Below, one piece after another: positions 37,122-51,883 of a stretch of 64,000 nucleotides of DNA. The notes below the pieces were generated by a model. The model saw only the letters and a program-made list of their open reading frames with translations. It did not search any database and had not been told where the DNA came from. The position numbers were made by a program, and so were the translations under genes. Origin of the DNA: Rotaria sordida (lineage: Eukaryota; Rotifera; Eurotatoria; Philodinida; Philodinidae); assembly GCA_905250125.1 (NCBI GenBank), contig CAJNOL010000229.1:62001-126000 (forward strand), given 5' to 3'. Position 1 is the first letter of the stretch; each line of letters opens with the position of its first letter.

Positions 37122-38595
37122 TTAATAAATCGCACAAAGTGCATGTCCCATATCCAAATTCGTATTTCCTTCGAAAAGCATTGTTTTATCATATGAAGGT
37201 ATAATTTGTAAAGCATATGTATACGTAGAATAAACAGCTGTTAAAGATCTTGACACAGAAGTATTCCAATTCGATTGATTATTGGGAAAAATATTATTTG
37301 TATAGATCGAACTACCAAGTGAAGTTTCCATATTAATCCAAAGACGATATGTTGGATAAGCTTTAGCAATAACTGAAATATCCGATGCAAATATTGGACT
37401 AATCAAAGACCAACCTAAAGCAGTACACGCTGATTTGCTAGCCGTATATGTCATTAATGATGAACTAATTAATTGTGTACACACCCATTGAGATGAATAT
37501 CGAATCAATATATACCCTAGAGATTCACAAGCAATACATTTATTTGAAGTCCATGACCAATACCATAAAGGTATATCACAATCACAAATACCACCTATAA
37601 ATAAAATTATCAATATATTATTCAAATATATTTTTCTTTTCTTACTAACCAATACAAGCAAGATTTAATGTCTGTGGACATTGACTATCATATGTACAAT
37701 TATTAGAATATGTTACTTGATTCATACATGTTGATGTTCCATTAATACTTGTTGCTGTAACCCATGTTTGTCCTTGAAGACAATCACATGTATAAAATTT
37801 TGATTGAAGAGGACAATCACATGGTAAGTTTGAACCAGGTAAACGACAAAAAAGGCCAACCAGAGTATTACAACTTATATTTCGATCACAATAACCAGTA
37901 TATGTTGAAAGTTGTTCACATCGAGCATAGGACCAATATGTTGATGAAGGACATATACATGTTTGTGTTACTGTATCACATATAAGACCAAGTTGTGTAT
38001 TACATAATGGAGCACTGGATGTCAGACATGAAGCACCAAATAATGAATAAGCTAAAAGCATTATAGTTCATAATTCAATCATTCTTTGTTTTGTTTTTCA
38101 TTACTTACTCACACATCCTGTAGTTGTATAATATGTATTTTGAGAACATTGACATGTACCATTCGTATGACAAATGAGACCTTTATTTGTATCACATTGT
38201 TCATTTTTTGAACAAGCTGTATTAATTGTTTTTACTGTAAGACATTTTTGTTTTTTATTATCCCAAAAAGTTTGTTCCGGACAAAGACATATTGATGAAG
38301 ACAAACTACATACTAAATCTGTTCCTGCAGCACATTGAACTTTTCGAGCTGCACATGATTCTAAATAAGATGCTGTTTGGCGAAGACGAACAAGTCCAGC
38401 AATAAGCCAAGCAAATGCAAGAGTAACAAAGATGATAATAGAAAATAAAATAATAAAACGACGTAGATGCGTTGAATGTTCATAATGAATAAATGTATAA
38501 AAACGTTTTGAATGAGATCGTTCAGTAGTTACAGTTGTTTGAGGTGATTGAATAAGGAATGGAACATTAGATGGTAAAGACAATACAGATGCCAT
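37122..38595 (-). CDS. Type II membrane protein, Cys-rich modules plus C-type-lectin-like end
   Basis: Three exons fit in phase on the minus strand: 38109..38595, 37650..38051 and 37122..37594 (donors GTAAGT and GTTAGT; acceptors TTTTAG and TTATAG; introns 57 and 55 bp), giving 453 residues. ATG 38595 opens the frame. There is no signal peptide; one membrane segment lies at about residues 47-69, after a basic region, so the long C-terminal part is probably outside the cell. It carries repeated modules of about 45 residues with Cys pairs (CSLSSSICLCPEQTFWD, CHTNGTCQCSQNTYY, CDTVTQTCICPSSTYWS), which resemble EB or EGF-like spacing. The end resembles a C-type lectin fold (ASKSACTALGWSLISPI, RLWINME, MGHALCAIY) without obvious calcium-binding EPN/QPD. 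It may be a surface receptor or adhesion protein. The architecture is clear; the function is inferred. Confidence 0.8.
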
Positions 38596-39809
38596 GAATG
38601 AAATTTTTTAATCAAATGATCAAACAAACTGGCTTCTTTTTTTTGTTGTTATTTCATATATTCGTATTATGTAAATAATATTTCGTCGATAAAAAAAGCA
38701 AACTAAATTGATTTTTTTTTCATGTATTTGGTGTGTTTATGTAGGACAATCTTGTATTATAATATATAGTTATTTTTTATGAATTAATCTTTTGCTCTTC
38801 TTTTTGTTGTAGTGCTAAATTCAAAAAAGACGACGATAGAGATTAAAATTGTTAAGGTTTCTTTTTATTGAATTTCTAGCAATAATAACGAAAGATTCGA
38901 TTATAAAAAAGTTGGAACTATTGCTTTGATTTAATTTTTTTTTTATTTGCTTTGAATATTCTTTAGAATAATACCATTGTTACGAGTTATCGCAGAAAGA
39001 CGTAGAAAGGTAATCAAATATAAACTTTCATGATAAACATACTTATAACTTGGTAATATCTTTTCAAGATATTTCTTATGTGGAAAAGGAATACAATGAT
39101 TGTTGATTCAATCAATCAACATGCTCTACACATAGTCAAATGTGCATGTCTTATATAGTTTGCTTCAGATAAGTAAACATGCAAAAAAAAATTTGTGCTT
39201 GTTGTAAAAGAAATATTGAAGACATATAAAAATTGATATGTTTTTATCAATGAAACTTCAAAAAATGGAACTAATCCACTTTTTTTTTTAATTCTAATTA
39301 GTCGTTGAAATCATAGTTATAATTATCTTTGAATTATCAACTTGTTTCGATGCATTTTCTTGAAAAGACAATGGATTTATAAAAATGTAATGAGAATTAA
39401 TTACGATGCATTCTAATCCAAGATACAAGAAAACATTTTCATGAAAATATCGAAAAAAAGGGCATGTGATAAATATCCGAAAATTTGTGAATACGTATGC
39501 GTAGATTAAACTTCTAGTTAAAAATATGTTCCACACACACATATCAAAAACTGAATCGTAAAATCGTTACACTTTTGAAAAGTAATGAGAATGTATCCAA
39601 TTTACGTTGACATACAACTTTGTTAAATATATTCAAAACAATCTATACTATACATTACTATAGTTCTGTGTTTGGAGTGCGAGTATGAAGATTTGGTTTA
39701 CATGTGAATATAATGCATACATACTTATATCCAATAGACAAAGTCTAAAATGAATCGTCTTCTTGAGTACTCCTTCAACAATTATACCTAATTTACTAAT
39801 AAAGAAAGG

Positions 39810-40350
39810 TCTCTAGATGAGAGTCTCGATTTTTTGATCAACTTTATGCCAGTTTGTAGAACTCCATCAGCTAATTACAATAGCAGAATACGTTCTTTAC
39901 CATAGATTATCTTTGAGGAATAGAGTCGATCTCAACTTGAGAAAAAAATGGCTGTAAGCTATTATTTAGGAATTTTTATTTATCATATTAGTTCAATTGT
40001 TAGCATAGAAAACTTTAATATTGAATACGTCTTAATTGACTGTACACATCCATATAATAAACACAAATGCAAGTCTTAGCAACGTACGTCTATATTCTGA
40101 ATATTTCAATACCATTCATATTGTGGATGTACAGAACTCAACTATTCTTTCAGAATTTGTCTAATTTGAATTGTATTTTCATTTATTTAGGACATGTATT
40201 AAAGATACATGTTGATCGTGTTTTAATAATCTGCCTTAACTATTGTATTTTTCCAAATAAACATGAATGCATTATACTATCGTGACCAGCTCATGGAGTT
40301 CTACAATCTGACATAAAGTTGATCTAAGATAAAGACTCACACTTGAAGGC
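39810..40350. mobile_element. Foldback element, ~540 bp
   Basis: The left arm with GATCAACTTTATGCC and GTAGAACTCCAT is mirrored on the right (ATGGAGTTCTAC and ATAAAGTTGATC). Each arm is about 80 bp, with a loop of about 370 bp. It is non-coding. Confidence 0.55.
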
Positions 40351-40784
40351 TCCTATCAATATATATTATAAAAATTCAAATGTCGAAAACTTGATTTGAA
40401 ACCTTTTCAACAACAAGATCGCGATCTTGTATAATATGTCGCGAGTATGATTTGAAATGGATACTTTCATCTCGAAATATATAATTCTTCGCAAATGATG
40501 TTCTTGACCAAGAAGTCAGCAGTCTAGTTTTTATAAGAATTTTATATGTCGAAGTACAAACATCCATTTCGGGCTTGGTATTCATCGCATTATAATAATG
40601 CTGAGACTTTTTTTATTGAAAAATTTCAGATTAAATTTTTTAAAATAGAACTGCTCGATCCATCTGATATAGACCAACTATTTCGTAAATTGAGTATATC
40701 TCCATAAAGAACATTCAAAAAGAACGATTCATTGCAGATTTTGTCTATATGCTTCATATATTAAAACGAGGTGTTATTGATATA

Positions 40785-40890
40785 CCCTTTGTGATGGTAT
40801 GATAAAACATCTGTCACAATCTGTGGGAGGAAGTCCAAATTTTTACCTCTATACTTCAGCACTCCTTCTAGATCGTGTTTCATAAAAACA
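40785..40890 (+). repeat. Fragment of dispersed repeat family D
   Basis: The segment holding CTTCTAGATCGTGTTTCA, preceded by GGGAGGAAGTCCAAA, matches 14220-14325 and the minus strand of 9530-9620. Only this part of the repeat is present. Confidence 0.5.
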
Positions 40891-41490
40891 CAACTTAGTC
40901 GACTTTTAGAAAATTCACAGTTCCTAATTGCTGATTGAAACTGACATCACATGACAAATATTCTATTCAGATTAGTTTCAGAAGAGTATCTATATTGATT
41001 ATTAATTGCTTTTATTTTCATACATAATTGAGACTATTTATTTGTGTAGCATCTATTCTCGTACAGTTATTTACATAATATTTTGATCGACTTGTCAATA
41101 CCAATCTTTCTAAACTATTTGATCAAATTCGAGAAATTAAAAATTAAAATATCGAAATGATAAACATAATTCAAGTTGAAAAGATTGATTGATAATCGAA
41201 TTGGAAAACATTTTTACTTTAAACACCATGTCCTCGCTCTCACGTAGTGCTGTATATATGTCGAATACTCGTTGGTTAAAGTTGTATAGAAAATTTAAAA
41301 TCTATCAAAAATGTTCTGATGCCTATGATTCAACAATTTTTGTTCTTCATTCTAATGAATGACTTATAATGAATAATTTTAAAATATTTCTTCTATCAAC
41401 TTTATTATTATAATAAACAAAAAAATTTGATTTCATTTACCGAAAAAAAAAATCACTTGGGCAACTAAAAAAAGCGTAAAAATAAAAAAT

Positions 41491-44400
41491 TTATGCACGA
41501 TGTTCAAAAACATTATCAATAATTCTTTCAAGTGCTACAGGATCATATCGAATATATTTTTCTCGATGTTTTGTAAAATCTTTATGTGCAAATTTATCAT
41601 AATACTTTTTAAATAGTTCAAGAATTAATTTTTTTCCTTCATCACGTAAACGTTTACGTAAAACAACATCACTAACAATATATTGTTCACATTGTTGTCG
41701 AATTGTATCAATAGCTGTATTTACAGATGAAAAACTTTCTTTTAATTGTTCACGATCACGATCACGTAACTAAATTATATAGAAAAGAGTTTTAAAAAAA
41801 AGAGTTTTAAATAAATAACTAACTTTTGTATCAGATATACGATTATTATTATCATATTCAAACATTTGTTGAATTGGAATGATTATTGAACTGTAACTAT
41901 AAAAGACAACAATGAAATATTTCGTTTTAGTGAATATAGATATTCAGAGAGTGTCCTCGAGGTTATCAAGATTGCAGGAGAGACGACTTTTGTTGTAGAG
42001 ATTGGTGAGCAAAGAGAATCGGTCAGTTTTATTGGAAAAAAAACGAAAGTTTTCCAAGATTAGGAGATCAATACTATTCCTGCTCGGAATACGACTGAGT
42101 GCTCGGTTAATATGAAAAAAAAACTAAAGATCAAAATTCAATACTGGTATTTGAGAATTTAATTTCAATAATATAACTGACGGATGTATTTTGTCTATTG
42201 GATGATAGTTAATTACTTGATGCTATAAGTTTTTAGAATAAATTTGTTGGAAGAAAGAAAAAAGTTGTTTGTTTCTTATTAGATCAGTGAAATAGAGTTC
42301 GACAATATATTCATCCGTATTAAAAGTCAAGTGTGCCTGTCCAAAGCTTATCATTGTTCTTCTTCTTTCTCTATTGTTTTATTTACAACACTTAATAAAA
42401 AAAGTTTTATGATCGATGGTTAATAGCTTCGCATTCTGTGTAGAACAATTTTGACAATTTTGAAATTCCTATGTATGCATCTGTACATTTACTTTTGACT
42501 CTTTCGTATTACAGTTTAACATGCTAGACGAAAGCAATAATACATGTGGTTGTCTGATAGATGAGTATAATAATTAGACTAAGCTAAAACAAACATTTGT
42601 AGTAGAGTTAGTTGGTTGTAAATAATGATTTTATGTTCTATGTTTAAGACAAATCACCACTAATCTTAGACTGTACTCAAACCTTGAAAACAAAATTAGG
42701 TTTTCTGAAGTCATTGTTTCATCAACAACCAACAAATTAAGCTGGGTATACAACTATTCTAGATTCTAAATCTAACAATATCAATTCTGAAATCAAAATG
42801 ACTAGATTTGCTGATATTAAAAGAAGAAGGATATAAAAAACAATATGAACTGCAGTATAGCAGCAGGATATCGTAAACTTATCAACATTGAAAGTGAATT
42901 CTACTAACAAAGAAATCGCTCGAAGCGATTCTAAGCTTTTGATTCCATGCATTGCCCTATAAATAGGACACCTACTTATCAGAAAAAGCTTAGAAGTCTA
43001 GTTAAGATGTTCATTTTGATCAAAATTCACGTTAAAATTCGAAAATGTAACCCAAGATTACTAAAAATATTTTAGTAAAATTTCTATTTCTTACGAGAAA
43101 GTATTCTTCGCTGAAGACTATAGCTATTCGATCAGTCATGATGCATAGCGAAACACCCTGGCTTTCACTTTGTCGAGTTATGGGTGTTTCAAACTGGAAT
43201 TATGCCTTTAGATAGACCGTACAATCACTTGAAATTCTTCAGAAATTCATCTTAGGACAAACGTATCTTTATCGAGATATCAGGATGTTATGAAAATATG
43301 TTTCTTTTGAAACAAGTGTTTCTTTAAAAAGTAAATATCTTGTAAAGAATATGTCCGTTCTGGCTAAAACTTTGAAGAGCTTCAAATAACTGTAAGATCT
43401 ATTTGAGGATATAATTTGAACTCGAAATTCAATGATCGAAATTGACAGTGATTCTGTGCTCATAGAAGAAAAATCGAATAAAACATCCATAACTTGACGA
43501 GTGAATATTGAAAAATCAGACCAAAATAGGTTTTTTCACTACTCATCATGATCGATCGAATGGCAATAATTTGAAGTCAAAATCAATTTAACAGTTGAAA
43601 ACGTTCCCTCATTAGCCAAATTACAACATGAGCTAACATCCTTCTAGACTTTTTCTGGTCTACAGGTCCTCTATTAATGAGTAGAATATGAGCTTAAAAA
43701 GTTTCAATCTCGTTAGGCGATTCTTTCGTAAGTAAAAAAAAATAAGACTATTCGTCATTACTGATAACACGTGCTACTTGCAAATATTCAGAAATTCTCT
43801 TTTACTTATTATCAAATTGTTATTTGCAGATATTCAAAATGAAATCTACACTTATTAAACTAAATATAAAATACCATTTTGTATAATCGCTTAAACTTGT
43901 TTGAAGATCAGCTTGATATTTTGATAAAAAATTTGGTTGACACCGTTCAATCATAGTAAGAAGAGATGAACTACTAAATCAAATTTAGAGAAAACAAAAT
44001 CTAAATCTCATTTATAAATATCAAATACCCTTCAAGACGTTTAAGAAGATAATTAATATTATTAAGAAGAAATATTGATCGTATTACTGTATCTGTACGT
44101 GGCATATAACCATCAATTTTCTTTGATAAATTAGCATGTAGTGATCGAATTAATCGAGCTAAATACAAAATGATTTTAAAAAAAATATTGATGTATCTTT
44201 TAATAAACACATACCAAAATAAGTTCCTAAATCATAAAGACCTTTTTCTGTTCTTGATGAACCACCACTAGTTGATCCTGATAAATTAAAACATAAACTT
44301 TTGTTTTGTTTTTTTCTTTTTACAAAAATAAATAATTTTCGTATTCATACGTTGTTCTTGTTCAATATATTTCGAAGCAATTGTTGTTGCAGTATCTTCA

Positions 44401-47264
44401 TAAGTTAATAAACCTTCCATAAAAGCTAATACATGTGATGTTAATGGATGTACATTACCACCTTGACTTGGTGATGATGTATCTGTAGTAACTTCTTCTA
44501 AAATTCCTCGAAGATAAATAACTGCCTAAAATAAAAATAAAAACTTTACAATTATAAATAATTTATTTTAATTATTACCGATTTTTCAAATGTTTCTGAA
44601 AGTGTAGTAAATTGTTGTCTACGAGCAACATCACTTTCCTTAAATACAATAAAAAAAAAAATAAAGGAAACAATTATTAAAAATTATTTTTAATTATTAA
44701 TTAAATTACTTGATAAAGTTTAGAAAATGTTGATCTTGATTTACGAAACCATTTTAAAATTGAAAAAATACCATAGATTGCAAATTTACCAGAATCTAAT
44801 TTATGTGGTAATCTTTCAATTGATTCACATAAACGTTGTGCTTCTTCACGCATATGTACTAATGGTAATTCAATTAATTTCGTAAAAACAAGTGATTGTA
44901 ATTCTTGAGGAAAAACATAATTAAGTAAATCACGATCACGTTGTAATAGAATAATAAATGCATCAAGTAATAATTTATAATTATTTGTATCACGATGATC
45001 ACTTGAATCAAACATAGCATTATCTTCTATTACTGTTAATGTTGTTGAAACAGGAGAATTTACACCACGAGGTAATGTACCTGGGCCCGATGGTCGCTTT
45101 AAAAGACGACTCATATCACTAAATTCATTAGATAAGTAATCATATATCAAAAGAAGTTTATGTGTCGAACAAAATAAAAGCTGTCTTTTTACTTTCATAA
45201 TGATTGCTGTTAAGGATTTAAAATTTGAATGCCTTGTTCTTAATCAACAGGATATAGAAAAAAAAATCTCTTTTATATACATCCTTTACACATTTCATGT
45301 CACATCATCAATCAACATTGAAAGAAAAAAAATATTATTTATCTATTTTAATTAATCATAGAATTTCCTTTACTTATTCAAGTCTCTAATTTTCTTCGCA
45401 TGAATAAAATAAATAATAAAGTAGTATATATTATTACGGTGTTTTCTTTTTTCAACAAAAAAAAAATACGAAACAAGGATAATCTATTTTGCTTACGATA
45501 ATAAATCATGTCTATTGTGAAATCACATATAATATAAAAAAACAAAAAATTTTATTTACCCTAATTTTATTCCTGGTCGTTTTGATGTATCTGTACTAGA
45601 TGTATTATTTGTTGATAAATTTGGACTTGGTTGAATAATATTAGTTGATATACGACGAACTGATGATTTTCCTAAATGTTCTGCAAGACTAAAAAAAGAA
45701 AACTAAACAAATAAATTTATTTTGAAATTTTCTATTGATTACAGTTGAAGAGAACGTCGAATCATTGTGCCTCGTTTCGTTGCATATGAATCAATAAGAC
45801 CTTGTCGAAAACCATGAGCATTAAACCATTCAATTATTCTTCTTAATGTACCCATATCGACTTCTAAAATTTCAATTTTTTTATTTCTTTTTTTTATTTA
45901 AATTAAATCATAAATTCATTTCTTTATTATCTTACCTTGCATTGCATGAATATCATTTCTATTTGTTTCTGACATTTCACATAATTCAATTAATTCTTTT
46001 GCTGATAATGGATTAGCATATCGTAAAATAAGTTTATCAGTTTCTTCAACAAGTCGTTGTCTTCCAAGATCAAATAATTGTGTAACACGTTCACGTTCAC
46101 TAACAGATGTTGTACGTTTAAAATATTTAACAGCTTCTTCAAGACGATCTAATTCAGATAAATATTCAGTTAAATTTCCACCTGGACCTGATGATATTGT
46201 TGGTTGTAATTCATTACATATTTCATAATAATGTAGAACAGAATCAACTAACAATAAACTATGATCAACATTATTTAATAAAAAACTTAATTCATTTGTT
46301 GCTTCATATACAGGTGTAACTAATTCATCTAATGATTCAAGTTTTCGTTCAAAATTATCTAATGTTGATACCATACCACTTGTTAATGTATTTGAACGTG
46401 TTAATGATTCGTTTAATAATGCTAAACGACGTTTTTCCTATTACAAAAAAAATAAATAATAATAATAATAATAAAAGAATAATATGAATAGGTTTTTTTC
46501 CAAAATAAATTTTGCTAAATATAACATAGGAAAAAGAATTACTCTTTTAACAATGTCATGCTCAAGATATTTAGAAAAATTTAACCTTTGAGTAATGAAT
46601 TTTGCTCAAGGTATATGACCTTTTCTTTTTTTTTGCGCACTTGTTCATGTATGTCTACGTTAGATTATCAGTTGGCAGTATTAATTTGTTCGAAGAAAAA
46701 AAAATAATGTTCATTTAATACTTTATTAGACGAAAAAAATCGAGTTTGTGAAGAACTAAAAATTTCAATTATATGTAATAATACTATTTCAATGTTTACG
46801 ATAAATATAGAAACGAGGTCCATTGACAGAAAGAGATAAAGTAAATCTATGTCAGTAAAATAAGATATCTTGAAACTAGAGCTCGTCATGTTGGAAACAT
46901 TTGGTAACAGATCTGGATCTGGATCTAAAGGGTTCTATATGAAGCAAAAATACTTCCCCCTTTCACATTTCGATAAGACATTTTCCTATACAATCCCCAT
47001 GCACGACCTCTGATCTGAACCATTGTACAATAGTTTAAGAATGCATTTAATTTCATAGCTAATATCATTATTCTGTATTTGCAATAGTCATAAATTTTGA
47101 GACGCTCATCTCACATAGTTAAAAATAATTACATTTTGTTTCTGAATTGTATATAATTTTTGTCTTCCATTTTTCATCAGTTTTCTTATTAAAATTATTC
47201 TCACCTCTTGTAATTTCAGTTCTGATGAACGTACATTCGTCTTGATTTCTCCACCACCGGTCAT
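41491..47264 (-). CDS. EXOC7: Exocyst complex component 7 (Exo70)
   Basis: Twelve exons join in phase on the minus strand: 47205..47264, 45936..46437, 45743..45863, 45560..45688, 44710..45118, 44579..44638, 44351..44525, 44215..44277, 44029..44158, 43875..43973, 41824..41896 and 41491..41769. Total 699 residues, against about 650-735 for animal Exo70. Recognisable blocks include NFERKLESLDELVTPVY, GPGGNLTEYLSELDRLEEAV, FLLNNINYLLKRLEG and the C-terminal HREKYIRYDPVALERIID. Exo70 binds PI(4,5)P2 through its basic C-terminal domain, tethers secretory vesicles at the plasma membrane within the exocyst, and is controlled by Rho-family GTPases. Nearly all introns are 40-230 bp, but the one before exon 11 is about 2 kb and the one after exon 1 is about 770 bp. 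The exon 11 acceptor could also be 6 bp further in. RAC1 lies directly upstream on the same strand. No damage was seen. Confidence 0.93.
43110..43610. mobile_element. Diverged foldback in an EXOC7 intron
   Basis: Imperfect inverted blocks (CGATCAGTCATGATG facing CATCATGATCGATCG; GTCGAGTTATGG facing CATAACTTGACGAG) lie about 400 bp apart in the long intron before exon 11. The segment GTTGAAAACGTTCCCTC near 43590-43609 resembles the end of the palindrome at 59347-59973. Probably an old copy of that or a related family. Confidence 0.4.
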
Positions 47265-47290
47265 TTTATTATCCCTCTTTGATAGAACAA

Positions 47291-47300
47291 TCTGAAAAAA
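47291..47300 (-). promoter_or_regulatory. Possible trans-splice acceptor before EXOC7
   Basis: On the minus strand a T-run followed by CAG (TTTTTTCAG, AG at 47293-47292) lies 28 nt before the EXOC7 ATG, inside the 185-bp gap after RAC1. No donor is recognisable in this gap. It therefore fits either a 5'-UTR intron starting further upstream or a spliced-leader addition site. Inference. Confidence 0.4.
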
Positions 47301-47449
47301 ATCATTTTTCGCTTTAAACGACAGATAAATGTATGTATATTTTTATATAATATATATATATCAAATATATCTTACAAACGAAGAGAAACATGAACAAAAA
47401 TGATAGATCATGCAAAAACAAAAAAAAACCAAAGAAAAAATTTATATAT

Positions 47450-48393
<944 letters not shown>

Positions 48394-49119
48394 TTTTTTG
48401 AAAAGAGATATAATTTATGTTCGTTTGTTTTTTTTATTTATATTTTCTTAAATAATTTAGAATAGACTATTAGTATCATCATAGCATCTAGAAAAGGAAA
48501 ACCATACACATCAGGACAATGATGAAATGAAACAAACAAAGAAAAGCAAAAGAAAGAGAAAAAAACGAATGAATCATTATATTCACTCTCATTCACTCAC
48601 TTATTCATTTAAAGAAAAAAAATAGAATAACCATCTAAGAAAGAGACAGAGGTCGCACATTTAATACCATTGTTTTTCTGTTATGGAATTTATTAAATTT
48701 TACACCGACGGATGATTAGTTATATATTAATCACCGATGATTTTATAGACATTTTATGGATGAAGAATGTTTCTTAAGTGAAGAAAAAAAAAATTGAAAT
48801 TGATATTGACCATATTATCGATCTTTTAGATTCGAGTAAGTTTTCTCAAGTACTTTTCGATCTTACATACATTATAAATGAAATTTATAAACAAAAAGAA
48901 AAATGAAGATTCTTGTTATTTTTTATTGAGTGAATAGTGTAAACAATTATAATGATAAATATAGATTTTCTTTTACACCTTCTAATTAACGTATCAAATG
49001 TATGTTTCTTTCGTATTGTTACACAAGATATGTTGACTTTGATATGTAAAATTAATTAACATCATTTGTTTTTTGTTGCTTAAAGAATGCTCTTCAAATC
49101 ATGATACGTTTTATATAAT

Positions 49120-50010
49120 AAATCTTCTCGTCGAACTATCTTTATAGAAAAAAAAGTATGGTAAAACGTGTTCTTGAAAACAGCTTTAAATTAATCCCTT
49201 CATTTGATTTAGTAAGCTATTAGTCTAGAAATGTCGATCATATTTAAAAGAAGATTAACCGTTAATATTTTGATCATTAAAAATGAAATAGTCATCTAAA
49301 TATGATGCGAACTAATCGACTCGTACTATGAAATTACTTTGGAATTATTTTATAATTAATTGGATATCAAATAGATAAAAAAAGATGATGTGGCTTAATA
49401 CTATCTTGAGAAAAGTAATGAATTTTAAGTATATAATTAAAGTTTCAATGGAAAAATCATTTTCTTTTTTTTTGACTTTGATCTTTTTTGCAAATGTATT
49501 CAGTTTTTTTGTAATCTATTCTATTCTGACAATTCTTTATGTACTAGAATTTAATCGATCTTTTTCACTAATTTTCTTCTTAATATTCGATTTATTTTTT
49601 AGTCTTTATGATTATTGATACAAAAGAAAAGAATTTTCATAAGAATATAATTCATTAACAATGCTAATTATTTTCTAGATAGGATTCGTTCCTTTCAAAG
49701 ATAATATTAATCCAAGTCATAAGTTATATCCATTTTACGTATTAGATCTTTAATTAATCATATAATAATTCTAAAGTAATTTCATAGTACGAATTGATTA
49801 GTTTCAATCACAGTTAGAAGATTATTTCATTTTTGTTTTTTCGATTAAAATTTTAACGCTTTATCTTCTCTTAAATATGGTAGACATTTCGAGACTAATA
49901 ACTTTCTTATTAAATGATCTATTGAGATTAATTTATAAGAATTTTCAAGAACACGTTTTATTGTACTTTTTTCTCTATAAAGACAGTTCAATGAAGATAA
50001 TTATTATTCC
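49120..50010. mobile_element. Foldback element with ~250-bp arms
   Basis: The left arm (about 49120-49375) and right arm (about 49735-50010) pair through TAAAACGTGTTC facing GAACACGTTTTA and CGTACTATGAAATTACTTTG facing CTAAAGTAATTTCATAGTACG-like sequence. The loop is about 360 bp. ORFs inside are not convincing. No target duplication was found. Confidence 0.6.
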
Positions 50011-50524
50011 AGATCATTCTGAATATTAACGAGCTTTTAATTATGATTAAATAATATTTATTGATATCAGAAAATGATAGAAAAAGAAAGTATATTATCA
50101 GTGATTGAGAAAAAAACTTAATTTAGATACTACAAACTGATAATAATGATAAAGCTTATCGATCAAATATAATCTATCGACAATCATAATTTCAGGTAAC
50201 AGATAATTTTTGAAAGATTTTCAATGAAAGTATACATTATTTTTTTTTACTCTTACTAGAGGCATGCAGACTATACAAGAGAATTATTGTACTATACAAA
50301 TGTGTGTTTGTTCTTTATGTACATATACGATGCCAAATGTACCTATTTCTTTCATTCTTCTTTCTAACAAGATATTGATCGTAATGTTCTATCTTGATTT
50401 ATTTTCTTATTTTTCGTTTTTATGTTTTCATTCAAGTATGCTCTTTAGTTTTTTCTCTTCGCTTATTCCTTTGTTAGTTCCTTGATCATATATATTTTAC
50501 AAACAGAGGTAAGACAAATACAAG

Positions 50525-50815
50525 AATTACAAGTGGGAGTATTATATTTGTGCTTCAAGATGAATACTTTTGTACTGATATTTAAGTACGAAAAATAAAA
50601 CCTTTTAGCTTGAGATATACATAAAATAAATTTTGTTAATAAAATGATACTCATTTCATTTAATTATCTGAGTAAAAATTTTCATATTTTATTCATCAGA
50701 AGATATTACGATAATCTTTAAAAACTGATCGGATCTAGGCAATTTATTTTATCTATATCTCAAGTAAAAATTTCTGTTTTTCGTACTTAAGTATAATACA
50801 AATATTTTCTTGCGA
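50525..50815. mobile_element. Foldback element, ~290 bp
   Basis: TTTAAGTACGAAAAATA and TAGCTTGAGATATA on the left are mirrored by TATATCTCAAG and TTTTTCGTACTTAAG on the right. Arms are about 85 bp, loop about 130 bp. It is non-coding. Confidence 0.45.
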
Positions 50816-51883
50816 GCTCTTTTTTTTTTGCAACTGTATTATGCTGCTGCTTGAGGTATTCACCTTTTGATTAACATCTAATATAAATACCTGCTGTTTT
50901 ATGTGAAGAGGGCCTATATTTTTCTTCACAAATAAATTTCTTATATGCAACAATGTATTTCGAATCTAACGCAAGTAGTCAACAATATTTTATAGAGAAT
51001 TTTTGAAACTTTATTAAATTTTGAATGTAAAATGAGTTCATCTGAATTAGTGTTTAATTTCTAGTACTGCTTCGATTTCTTTTTTTGTATAATGGTACAA
51101 CCCATGTAGTTGATGACGATGATTAATATTTGTTGTTATGATTAAAGATGTATCGGATATAGAGACATCTTATTCAACAATCCGTTAATTGTAAACAAGA
51201 ACTATTAATTATCATTCTCTCACTTTTTCTCATAATAAATCTCAAGGTCAATTAGAGAAATGTTTTTTTTTTTTTTTCTCAAACTAATGTTTTATCAAGC
51301 TCTACTCTTAGGCAATTTCTACAATTTGATTAAAGTAACAGAAATTAAGGTTCAGTTTAGTCCACTTTTACTCAAACTATGTTCTGTGGTATAATTGATA
51401 TGAACACATGATGACTTTACTAAATTTTTATCTATGAGTAAAATTTATCAAAAGCAAAAAATGTAACAAAAAAAAGTATTAAGTTAAAGAAATAAATTAC
51501 ATATGAGTTTCGACAAGAAATAATTAGATTTCTTGTATTACTAGACGAGAAAAACGAGAGAATATCATATTATTCTTTATTGAGGAAAAACTTATGATAA
51601 ATGATGTTATTCATATGAATTATTACCTATTATCGGAAGCAAAGAAATATAAAACAATGCTTATTATCGACTTGAAATATTTCTCTTATGAAAATGCTTC
51701 CAAATATATATTGCTATCAAAATGTAGAAAGAAGATGTAAAGTGTAATAAGAATTACATTTAATTCTAAAGAATAATTCAAATTGGTATTTTCATTTATT
51801 CAGATGAAATAATAAATGTAAAAAAAAAAAAACAAGATCCATCGAACTTTAACGGACTAATACAACCATATTATTATATCAGC

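Larger units (their letters stand above)
38596..41490. other. Gene-poor stretch 5' of the lectin-like gene
   Basis: No gene is supported. It holds a foldback element (39810-40350) and a fragment of repeat family D (40785-40890). The remainder is AT-rich. Confidence 0.45.
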
